The position numbers and the translations under genes were made by a program. From contig JAHDEJ010000008.1 in assembly GCA_020628865.1 (NCBI GenBank), positions 1 to 64,000 on the forward strand: DNA of 64,000 nt, given 5' to 3'. Numbering within the stretch: the stretch's first letter is position 1; every line of letters begins with the position of its first letter. Positions 17,162 to 24,125 of this stretch are shown here, one piece after another. The notes beneath the pieces were generated by a model, which was given only the letters and a program-made list of their open reading frames with translations, ran no database searches and had not been told where the DNA came from. This DNA comes from Acidimicrobiales bacterium. GTDB taxonomy: Bacteria > Actinomycetota > Acidimicrobiia > Acidimicrobiales > SHLQ01.

Positions 17162-18328
17162 ATGATCGTCGTCGCTCCCGACAAGTTCAAAGGAACGCTC
17201 TCGGGTGCGGAGGTGGCCGCGATCGTCGCCAGCTCGTTACGCGCGGCGCGGCCCGACGAGAAGGTGGTGGAACTCCCGCTCGCTGATGGGGGTCAGGGTT
17301 CGGTCGACCTGGCGGTTCGGGCCGGGTTCGAGGAGATGCACGTGTGGGTGACCGGGCCGCTCGGCACACCGGTCCATGCCCGATACGCCCGACTGGCCGA
17401 GACCGCCGTGGTGGAGATGGCGTTGGCGGCCGGGCTCGACCTGCTCCCGCTCGCCCCCGACAAACTGACGGCGATGACCGCGTCGACCCACGGCGTCGGC
17501 GTACTCCTCGAACATGCGCTGGCCTTCAACCCGGCGCGCATCGTGTTGGGGGTGGGCGGCAGCGCAACAACGGACGGCGGCGCCGGCCTGGCCGCAGCGC
17601 TCGGCGCCCGGATCCGCACCGCGAGCGGCGCCGACATCTCGCCCGGGGCTGCGGGCCTCGTCGAAGTGGCGACCGTGGACTTCGGCCCGATGATCGATCG
17701 TCTCGCCGGAGTCGAGGTCATCATCGCGAGCGACGTCGACAATCCCCTGCTCGGCCCCCACGGCGCCGCACCCGTCTTCGGTCCGCAGAAGGGGGCAGAC
17801 CCCGCAACCGTCGAGGTGATGCAGCGCAACCTTGCGCATTGGGCTCGCAAGGTGGCGACCGCCACCGGCAACGGTCTCGCCACGATGCCGGGAAGCGGCG
17901 CGGCGGGAGGTATCGGCCTTCCTCTTCTGGCCACCGGGACCGCCCGAATCACCTCAGGCGCGGACCTGATGATGGAACTCGCCGGCTTCGATCGGCTGTC
18001 TCCGAATGCATCGATGGTCGTGGTTGGCGAAGGATCGCTCGACTCGCAGAGCCTTCGGGGCAAAGGACCGATCCGTGTGGCCGAACAAGCGAAGAAGGAC
18101 GGGGCGACCGTGATCGCCGTCGTCGGGCGCAACGAACTGTCTGCCGAGGAACTCCGGTCGAGCCCGATCGATCGCGTCTATGCGATGACCGACCTCGAAC
18201 CCGACATCGAGGTCTGCCTCGATCAACCCCATGCCGTCCTCACGAAGCTCGCGTCCCGTGTCGCCGCAAACGAATCCGGCGCCACCCGTCAACGATCGAC
18301 CTCCTCGAACGAAAGCGCCCGCCGATGA
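17162..18328 (+). CDS. Glycerate kinase
   Basis: 388 aa, ATG at 17162. It begins VVAPDKFKGTLSGAEVAAIV and has the family motifs PLADGGQGSVD, GVGGSATTDGGAG, ASDVDNPLLGPHGAAPVFGPQKGA, GSGAAGGIG and EGSLDSQSLRGKGP. Glycerate kinases of this type phosphorylate D-glycerate, usually to 2-phosphoglycerate, feeding lower glycolysis. This is the clearest clue to the end product of the region-1 pathway. The C-terminus overlaps the VOC gene (ATGA at 18325-18328). Confidence 0.9.
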   Translation: MIVVAPDKFKGTLSGAEVAAIVASSLRAARPDEKVVELPLADGGQGSVDLAVRAGFEEMHVWVTGPLGTPVHARYARLAETAVVEMALAAGLDLLPLAPDKLTAMTASTHGVGVLLEHALAFNPARIVLGVGGSATTDGGAGLAAALGARIRTASGADISPGAAGLVEVATVDFGPMIDRLAGVEVIIASDVDNPLLGPHGAAPVFGPQKGADPATVEVMQRNLAHWARKVATATGNGLATMPGSGAAGGIGLPLLATGTARITSGADLMMELAGFDRLSPNASMVVVGEGSLDSQSLRGKGPIRVAEQAKKDGATVIAVVGRNELSAEELRSSPIDRVYAMTDLEPDIEVCLDQPHAVLTKLASRVAANESGATRQRSTSSNESARR

Positions 18329-19188
18329 ACACGAAACCGACCACCTTCGATCGATCCGTCGAGGACATCGGCAACATCAGTCTGTTGGAGCACGTCAACA
18401 TCCGTGTTCCCGACCTGGGTGTTGCCACGACATTCTTCGTGCACGCGCTCGGTCTCACCCGAGATCCGTACATCGACCACGGACCGGATCTCGTCTGGTT
18501 CAACGTGGGGCGCCAGCAGTTCCACATACCTCGATCCGCCGAACGAGCCGACGTCCTTCGGGGAACGATCGTGTTGGCCCTACCCGACCACGACGCCGTG
18601 GAGGCACGGCTGCAGCGAACGGCCGCCCACCTGACCGGCACACACTTCTCCTTCGAGCGCCATGGCAACACCATCGAGGTGACCGGGCCGTGGGGCAACC
18701 GGTTCCGGTGCGTCGAACCGACAACGCCGCGCATGCCACTCGGCATGGCCTCCGTGGAACTGACGGTTCCGACCGGCACCGCGCCCGGCATCGCCGAGTT
18801 CTACCGGCTGGTCATCGGCGCCCCGGCAACGGAAACTCGAGGGCGGTGCGCGGTCGTCGCGGGCGTTGGTCAGACCCTCACCTTCGTCGAGTCCGATGAG
18901 GTTCCCGACTACGACGGTCACCACATCGCCATCTACGTCGCCGACTTCTCCGGCCCGCACGCCTGGCTGTCCGACCACGAGCTCATCGTCGAAGAGTCCG
19001 ATCAGCACCAGTACCGCTTCAATTGGATCGTCGACCCGTCGACGATGGAACCGCTGTTCGAACTGGAACACGAAGTTCGCAGCCACCATCACCCGCTGCG
19101 GAGTCGTCCGCTCATCAACAAGAACCCGGACCAACGTGTCCCCACCTACGTCGTGGGCGGCGACGCGTTCTGGCCCACACCGGTGTGA
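18325..19188 (+). CDS. VOC (glyoxalase/dioxygenase-like) superfamily protein
   Basis: 287 aa, ATG at 18325 overlapping the kinase stop. The N-terminal half begins ISLLEHVNIRVPDLGVATTFFVHALGL, the standard opening of a VOC module, and a second module starts near MPLGMASVELTVPTGTAPGIAEFYR. Two tandem modules of this length are usual for lyases, isomerases or ring-cleavage-like enzymes. Clear His and Glu candidates exist (LEHVN, HHIAIYV, LFELEHEV), so a metal site is plausible, but no specific reaction can be named. Last gene of the + strand locus. Confidence 0.7.
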   Translation: MNTKPTTFDRSVEDIGNISLLEHVNIRVPDLGVATTFFVHALGLTRDPYIDHGPDLVWFNVGRQQFHIPRSAERADVLRGTIVLALPDHDAVEARLQRTAAHLTGTHFSFERHGNTIEVTGPWGNRFRCVEPTTPRMPLGMASVELTVPTGTAPGIAEFYRLVIGAPATETRGRCAVVAGVGQTLTFVESDEVPDYDGHHIAIYVADFSGPHAWLSDHELIVEESDQHQYRFNWIVDPSTMEPLFELEHEVRSHHHPLRSRPLINKNPDQRVPTYVVGGDAFWPTPV

Positions 19189-19200
19189 GAAGGGCCGAGC

Positions 19201-19920
19201 TCAGCTCTCCGATACGCCGTCCCAATAGACCCGATCGTTGAACTCGGTGCGGAGCAGGTCGATCCAGTCGGCCGCCTCCGCCTCGGTGATGACGCCGTTG
19301 ACCACACCCTCGTCGACGTAGGGGGCATAGCTGGCGGTGAGCGTTTCGACGAGGTCGTCGGGGTCGCGGCCCAGCTCGACAGCAAGGTCGCCGAGGTTGA
19401 ACCCGTCGTCCATGTAGTCGTGCATCTCGTCGTGGTTGATGCCGAGGAACGCCTCGAGCACGTTCTCCACCTGAGCATGTCCACGGTGCAACCCGAGGCC
19501 ACCGTCACCCCAGGCATCCACGACGAGCGCTTCGAGGTCCTCCAATTCGTCGACGGTTCCGTCGAAGGTCGAGCGGCCGCCCGAGGCATCGGCGACGATG
19601 CCGGTGATCACGCCATCCCCGGCAACCGTCTCCTCCTCGGTGTCGTCGGCTGCATCGGATTGTGTCGTTTCGGCCTCCGGCTCGACCGGTGCCGCGTCAT
19701 CGGCCGCCTCGACCGCGGCGTCCTCCGTCTGGGTGCCGGTGTCCGACTCGAGCGCGTCGTCGCTGGCCTCGACCGTCGTCGTCGCGACATCCACTGCGTC
19801 GGCGATCTCCGGAGTAGCGCTGTCGACTGCGCCGCTGCTGCAACCAGCGAGCGCCACAAGCACCGCTCCCGCAGCCAGGACGGTACGTGTTCGGTCGGCA
19901 GTCAGCGTTGGGAGAGGCAT
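19201..19920 (-). CDS. Acidic lipoprotein of unknown function
   Basis: 239 aa, start ATG at 19920. A signal peptide ends in the lipobox LVALAGC. About 90 residues of low-complexity Asp/Glu/Ala/Thr sequence follow, then a more ordered C-terminal domain from about GVITGIVADASGGRSTFDGTVDELEDL to DRVYWDGVSES. I do not recognise the domain; NHDEMHDYMDDGFNLGDLAVELG has regularly spaced acidic residues but no established metal motif. Convergent with the VOC gene (12-nt gap). The promoter region carries two direct repeats, suggesting control by a response regulator. Confidence 0.6.
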   Translation of the reverse strand: MPLPTLTADRTRTVLAAGAVLVALAGCSSGAVDSATPEIADAVDVATTTVEASDDALESDTGTQTEDAAVEAADDAAPVEPEAETTQSDAADDTEEETVAGDGVITGIVADASGGRSTFDGTVDELEDLEALVVDAWGDGGLGLHRGHAQVENVLEAFLGINHDEMHDYMDDGFNLGDLAVELGRDPDDLVETLTASYAPYVDEGVVNGVITEAEAADWIDLLRTEFNDRVYWDGVSES

Positions 19921-19963
19921 GCGGTGCTCGCTTTCGGGTGGAGATCGTTGCCGCCAGCATCGA

Positions 19964-19998
19964 TGCCGATTCCTAAGCGAACCTGCCGAATCCCTAAG
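19964..19998 (-). promoter_or_regulatory. Direct repeats upstream of the lipoprotein gene
   Basis: TGCCGATTCCTAAG at 19964-19977 and TGCCGAATCCCTAAG at 19984-19998 are direct repeats whose CCTAAG cores are 21 bp apart, 44-78 nt before the lipoprotein start. Tandem direct half-sites about two helical turns apart are typical of OmpR/PhoP-type response regulators. No such regulator is encoded nearby. Confidence 0.45.
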
Positions 19999-20009
19999 AA
20001 ACCCAATAA

Positions 20010-20747
20010 TCAGTCGGCGAACTCGACGATGTGCCCGACCAGCTCAGGCCATGAGGCTTCCAGCATCAGGTCGTGGCCGGCATCGATCTCGATGAGGTCG
20101 GTGCCGTACGCGGCAGCGAGACCGTGCTGCTCGTCAATCGTGAAGATCCCATCCCGGGTCGCGCCAATGACGCAGACGTTCTCCGCCCGAGCCAGTTTGG
20201 GTCGCGGGTGTCGGGCCAGCATCGACAGAAAAGCCAGGAACGACTCGTTCTGCAACTTCGCACCAGCCGCTTCCACCGTGTCGGCTTCGGTCTGGTCGGT
20301 GAAGAAGTGTTCCCGAGCACGCTCGTCGTTCTCGACCATCGGCCACAAACTGACCGAGACGATCGACTGGGCCACCTGCTTCGGATCTCTCCGGGCGAGG
20401 CGAGCCAGCGCGGCGATCACGCCCCGTCGCGGCACCGAAGCAACCAACACGGCCCCGTGCACCCGGCGCGTCTCGATCACTCGCTGCACGATGAGCCCGC
20501 CCATCGAATGCCCGACGAGCACCACACGTCCTTCGATCGATCGAATCACCGTGTCCACATGGCGGACGTAGTCGCTAACCCGATCCCAGATGCGCTTTGA
20601 ATGCCCTGGCGTTTCGTGTCCAGGCAGATCCACGACGACAACATCGAACTCGCGCTGACGGAGCGCATCGGCAACCTGCGCCCAGCACCATCCGCCATGC
20701 CACGCGCCGTGCACGAGAACAATGGTGGTCCGCTCAGCGTCACGCAT
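20010..20747 (-). CDS. Alpha/beta hydrolase
   Basis: 245 aa, start ATG at 20747. The oxyanion region IVLVHGAWHGGWCW and the nucleophile elbow VVLVGHSMGGLIVQRV (Ser in GHSMG) are clear; the catalytic His is in IEIDAGHDLMLEASWP near the C-terminus, and the acid is probably in the ATRDGIF segment. The size fits a small esterase, lactonase or methylesterase of the plant-hydroxynitrile-lyase/MES-like branch. Substrate unknown. It starts 32 nt from the zinc permease stop on the same strand but has no evident link to zinc uptake. Confidence 0.8.
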   Translation of the reverse strand: MRDAERTTIVLVHGAWHGGWCWAQVADALRQREFDVVVVDLPGHETPGHSKRIWDRVSDYVRHVDTVIRSIEGRVVLVGHSMGGLIVQRVIETRRVHGAVLVASVPRRGVIAALARLARRDPKQVAQSIVSVSLWPMVENDERAREHFFTDQTEADTVEAAGAKLQNESFLAFLSMLARHPRPKLARAENVCVIGATRDGIFTIDEQHGLAAAYGTDLIEIDAGHDLMLEASWPELVGHIVEFAD

Positions 20748-20779
20748 GTGGCGACCCTACTCCGACGTCGGGCTCCGCT

Positions 20780-21628
20780 TCAGCCGACAGCGACCGACGC
20801 AGTCGGCTGACGCATCGCGTCGACCACTTCGCTGATCGCGAGCACGACGAAGAACTGGGCGACGCTGAACCCGGCGATGGTTGCGCCACCCGCAGTGCCG
20901 TAGTGAAAGCTGATCAGCAGCCCAGAGACGACGGCGAGCGAACCCCACAACATGGATACGACCATGATCACCGGGACGCGACGGGCCATGAGCGACGCCG
21001 TCGCCGGAGGACCCACGAGCAGGCCGAAGACCAACAGTGTGCCGATCGCCTGAAAGCTCGCGACGATGCTCAGCGCCAGCATGGCGAGCAAGGCCGTCTG
21101 CGCCAGCTGCGGCCGCATCCCCAGCGTGTGTGCCTTGTCTCTGTTGAACGTGAGGGCCAGGAACGGCCGGTACAACACGATCGTCGTCACGACCACCACG
21201 ACCGCAGCGATCGCCTGCGACTGAATGTCTGCGGCGCTCACGCCGAGCACGTCGCCGAAAAGCAGCGCCGTCACCTCGGTCGAGAATGACCGAGCCTGCG
21301 ACACGATCACGATGCCGAGCGACAGCATTCCCACGAACAACAGACCGATGGCCGTGTCTTCTCGCACCGAGGTGCGATTGGAAACCACACTCACCAGCCC
21401 ACCCATCACCGCCGCGGCGACGAACGCACCGATGATCGGGCTGAACCCCCACAACACGGCCAGCGCGATGCCGGGGATCACCCCATGCGCCAACGCATCA
21501 CCGAGGAAGGCCAGGCCACGCAGCACAACCCACGTCCCCACGAGGGACGTGGCGACCACGGCAACCAGGCTCCCGATGAGTGCCCGCTGCATGAATGCGG
21601 GCTCGAAGGCGTCGATCAACCACTCCAC
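20780..21628 (-). CDS. znuB: Zinc/manganese ABC transporter permease
   Basis: 282 aa, GTG start at 21628. Hydrophobic with about eight membrane helices; LAHGVIPGIALAVLWG, DTAIGLLFVGMLSLGIVIVSQ and GVSAADIQSQA are typical of ABC-3 family permeases for zinc and manganese. It follows the binding-protein gene on the same strand (12-nt gap), with the ATPase gene divergent from the same intergenic region. Together they form a ZnuABC-like importer. The zinc assignment comes from the His-rich loop of the binding protein and the Fur-family regulator nearby. Confidence 0.88.
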   Translation of the reverse strand: MEWLIDAFEPAFMQRALIGSLVAVVATSLVGTWVVLRGLAFLGDALAHGVIPGIALAVLWGFSPIIGAFVAAAVMGGLVSVVSNRTSVREDTAIGLLFVGMLSLGIVIVSQARSFSTEVTALLFGDVLGVSAADIQSQAIAAVVVVVTTIVLYRPFLALTFNRDKAHTLGMRPQLAQTALLAMLALSIVASFQAIGTLLVFGLLVGPPATASLMARRVPVIMVVSMLWGSLAVVSGLLISFHYGTAGGATIAGFSVAQFFVVLAISEVVDAMRQPTASVAVG

Positions 21629-21640
21629 AACTCGTGAAGG

Positions 21641-22708
21641 CTAGGCGCCCAGCGCCGCCGCGATGCGATTGGCGTTCGCCCGAACCATGTCGAGGTACGT
21701 CGAGCCGTCCGAGTCGGCGTCGCCGAGCGACTCCGAGAAGAGTTCGACCACGTCGATGTCGCCCACTTCGTCGGCCAGCGTCTGAGCAAGCTCGTCCGAC
21801 GATGACGTGTCGGAGAAGATTGCTGCCACGCCTTCCGCCTGCACGATCTCAGCCAACTCTGCGAGCGCCTGGGCACTGGCGCCATCGGCGGTCGAACCGC
21901 CCGGGATGACCGCGCCGACGACCTCGAAGTCGTAGCGATCGGCGAAGTAGCCGAACACCTCGTGGTTTGTGACGAGCACTCGCTGCTCGTCGGAAAGGCT
22001 GGCGAGAATCTCCTCGACCTCGCTGTCCAGCGAGTTCAGTTCGGCGATGTAGGCGTCGGCCGATGTCCGGAGCGCATCGCCATCGATTCCCTCCACGTTC
22101 GCAATCAGGAAGTCGGCGATGCCATCGGCCGCGACGGCCATGCGGGCCGGATCGGTGAAGAAGTGAGGGTCGGCGCCGGAGTGATCGTGGTCGTCGTGCT
22201 CTTCGTCCTCGTCGTCCTCGTCCTCGTGGTCGTCGTGCTCTTCGTCCTCGTGGTCGTCGTGCTCTTCGTCCTCGTGGTCGTCGTGCTCTTCGTCCCCGTG
22301 ATCGTCATGATCATCGTGGCCGCCTTCGCCGAACTCGATGGTGCTGACCGTCGACATCGCCTCGTAGACCGGGATGCCATCGGCCTCGGCCTGTTCGATC
22401 ACATCGAGCAGGCCTTCTTCGAACGCTTCGCCGTTGACGATCATCGCCTGCGACTCACCGATGGCGGCCACCTGCTGGGCGGAGGCCTGGAAGTCATGCG
22501 GGTCGGCGCCGACCGGCATGATCGTCACGACGTTCATCTCGCTACCCACGAGGTTCTGCACCACATCGCCGAGAATATTCGTGGTGACGACCACGGTCGG
22601 GGCGTCTGCGGGAGCGTCGCTCGCCACCTCGGCGTCGCTTCCGCACGCAGCGGCGATGAGCGCCATGACGGCAAAGAGAACAAGAAGAGGGCTGAAGTGA
22701 CGACGCAT
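21641..22708 (-). CDS. znuA: Zinc-binding periplasmic lipoprotein with His/Asp-rich loop
   Basis: 355 aa, ATG at 22708. The lipobox is LIAAAC. The ZinT/ZnuA-like fold begins VVVTTNILGDVVQNLVG with the first ligand in VGADPHDF; further ligands are in SGADPHFFTDP, VTNHEVFGYFADRY and IFSDTSSS. Between the first and second ligands lies a long His/Asp/Glu-rich segment (roughly residues 135-190) with repeats of EEHDDHED. Such a loop is typical of zinc receptors and absent from most manganese receptors. Part of the loop is coded by three perfect 24-bp tandem repeats at 22220-22291. Confidence 0.9.
   Translation of the reverse strand: MRRHFSPLLVLFAVMALIAAACGSDAEVASDAPADAPTVVVTTNILGDVVQNLVGSEMNVVTIMPVGADPHDFQASAQQVAAIGESQAMIVNGEAFEEGLLDVIEQAEADGIPVYEAMSTVSTIEFGEGGHDDHDDHGDEEHDDHEDEEHDDHEDEEHDDHEDEDDEDEEHDDHDHSGADPHFFTDPARMAVAADGIADFLIANVEGIDGDALRTSADAYIAELNSLDSEVEEILASLSDEQRVLVTNHEVFGYFADRYDFEVVGAVIPGGSTADGASAQALAELAEIVQAEGVAAIFSDTSSSDELAQTLADEVGDIDVVELFSESLGDADSDGSTYLDMVRANANRIAAALGA
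22220..22291. repeat. 24-bp tandem repeat coding the His/Asp-rich loop
   Basis: Three identical 24-nt units (22220-22243, 22244-22267, 22268-22291) encode repeated EEHDDHED on the minus strand. The flanks contain degenerate copies. Perfect identity suggests recent slippage, so the loop length may vary between strains. Confidence 0.85.
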
Positions 22709-22780
22709 CAAGAGACTCCGAAAGTGAGAACCAGTATCAGAACAACCTAGGACACCTCGCACCACACCACAACGCGTAAC

Positions 22781-22801
22781 GAGAATCGTTTTCATTCTCG
22801 G
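22781..22801. promoter_or_regulatory. Candidate Zur box between znuA and znuC
   Basis: GAGAAT (22781-22786) and ATTCTC (22794-22799) form an inverted repeat with a 7-nt spacer, in the 114-nt gap between the divergent zinc genes and 21 nt before znuC. CGTTTTCATTCTCGG (22787-22801) matches CGTTCTCATTCCCGG before the Fur-family gene at 13 of 15 positions. Confidence 0.6.
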
Positions 22802-22822
22802 ATCCATCGCTATCCTGACCCC

Positions 22823-23563
22823 GTGCCACTGTCGATCTCCACCGTGAATCTGCGCATTGCGTATGGCGAGTCGGTCGCGCTCGACAACGTCACCATCGAG
22901 ATCCCGGCCGGGTCCTCACTCGCCGTCATCGGCCCGAACGGCAGCGGCAAATCCACACTCCTCGGCGCGCTCGCCGGCACCCTCGCGCCAACGGCCGGCT
23001 CGGCAACGGTCTCGGGGCCGACCCCGGCATTCGTCCTCCAGGCGACCGATGTCGACCGCAGCTTGCCCATCACCGTGCGAGACACCGTCTCTCTCGCCCG
23101 CTACCCGACGCTCGGCCTCTTCCGGCGATTCGGGCAGAAAGACAAGGACGCCGTGGACACGGCGCTGCGCCGCCTCGACATCGAGGACCTCATGGGCAGC
23201 CAACTGCACGGCCTTTCGGGCGGCCAGCGACAGCGAGTCCTGGTTGCGCAGGGACTCGCGCAGGAAAGCGACGTCCTGCTACTCGACGAACCGGTGACCG
23301 GCCTCGACGTCACATCCCGCCAACTCATTCTCAATCTCATCGACGAAGAGGTGGAGGCGGGCCGCACCGTCGTCGTCACCACCCACAGCCTCGACGAAGC
23401 CCGCCAATGCGACCGGGTTCTCCTGCTCGACACCACGCCGGTGGCATTCGGCACCCCCGACGAGGTCCTCGTGGAGGAACACCTTCGCACGGCCTTCGGC
23501 GGCGGCTTCATCAAAGTCGGCGACGAGTTCATCCTCGACGACCCGCACCATCATCATCACTAG
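22823..23563 (+). CDS. znuC: Zinc ABC transporter ATP-binding protein
   Basis: 246 aa, GTG start at 22823. Walker A GPNGSGKST, signature LSGGQRQRVLVAQGL, Walker B DVLLLDEPVTGLD and the switch His in VVTTHSLDEA are all intact. The protein ends DDPHHHHH, a natural penta-histidine tail that could bind zinc. Divergent from the receptor and permease genes, with a Zur-like box between. It is followed 46 nt later by the Fur-family regulator. Confidence 0.9.
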   Translation: MPLSISTVNLRIAYGESVALDNVTIEIPAGSSLAVIGPNGSGKSTLLGALAGTLAPTAGSATVSGPTPAFVLQATDVDRSLPITVRDTVSLARYPTLGLFRRFGQKDKDAVDTALRRLDIEDLMGSQLHGLSGGQRQRVLVAQGLAQESDVLLLDEPVTGLDVTSRQLILNLIDEEVEAGRTVVVTTHSLDEARQCDRVLLLDTTPVAFGTPDEVLVEEHLRTAFGGGFIKVGDEFILDDPHHHHH

Positions 23564-23582
23564 CCCGTATCGCATTCCCACC

Positions 23583-23597
23583 CGTTCTCATTCCCGG
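23583..23597. promoter_or_regulatory. Candidate Zur box before the Fur-family gene
   Basis: CGTTCTCATTCCCGG at 23583-23597 differs from the znu box at only two of 15 positions and ends 12 nt before the regulator ATG. It suggests autoregulation. The upstream ATTCCC at 23574-23579 repeats ATTCCC at 23590-23595. Confidence 0.5.
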
Positions 23598-23609
23598 TAG
23601 CATCGCCGG

Positions 23610-24047
23610 ATGGCCGAAGCCGATGTGAACGAAGAGGTCGCCGCGCTGCTACGTCGCGCCGACCAGCGGTACACCACCGGCCGGCGCCGCGTGGTCGACG
23701 TGCTGGAGCACAGCGGCGGGCCCATCACGATCACGCAGATCCTGGCCGCCGACGAGTCCCTGTCGCAGTCGAGCGTGTACCGCAATCTCACGATCCTCGA
23801 AGAAGTCGGGGCGGTCACTCGAATCGTCACCGGCGACGACTTCACGCGCTACGAACTCGCCGAACACCTCACGGAACACCACCACCACCTGATCTGCTCC
23901 GACTGCGGAGAGGTCACCGATTTCTCGCTCGACGACTCGACCGAATCGATGCTCGATTCAGCGTTTCACCAGGCCGCCAAAGCCAACGGCTTCACGGCGA
24001 CGGCGCATCGCCTCGACCTGTTCGGAACCTGCGGCAACTGCGCCTGA
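23610..24047 (+). CDS. Fur family transcriptional regulator (Zur-like)
   Basis: 145 aa, ATG at 23610. The winged-helix part reads YTTGRRRVVDVLEHSGGPITITQIL and SQSSVYRNLTILEEVGAV. The dimerisation part has HHHHLICSDCGEV (His cluster plus CxxC) and a C-terminal CGNC, giving the two CxxC pairs of the structural zinc site. No good ribosome binding site is visible, so the mRNA may be leaderless. Its position beside znuC and the shared box support a Zur role controlling zinc uptake; iron or peroxide sensing by other Fur members cannot be excluded. Confidence 0.85.
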   Translation: MAEADVNEEVAALLRRADQRYTTGRRRVVDVLEHSGGPITITQILAADESLSQSSVYRNLTILEEVGAVTRIVTGDDFTRYELAEHLTEHHHHLICSDCGEVTDFSLDDSTESMLDSAFHQAAKANGFTATAHRLDLFGTCGNCA

Positions 24048-24125
24048 GCGGGCAATGCGGCGCGGGAATTCTCGACGTCGACTCGATCAGCTGGCCAAGG
24101 ACGGGACGACGCTCTGAGCGTCAAC

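Noticed and set aside
21962-22750. A plus-strand frame across znuA with long Val/Leu-rich hydrophobic stretches
   Set aside because: It is the reverse-strand shadow of the His/Asp-rich zinc loop. The opposite frame has the complete ZnuA fold, a lipobox and metal ligands.
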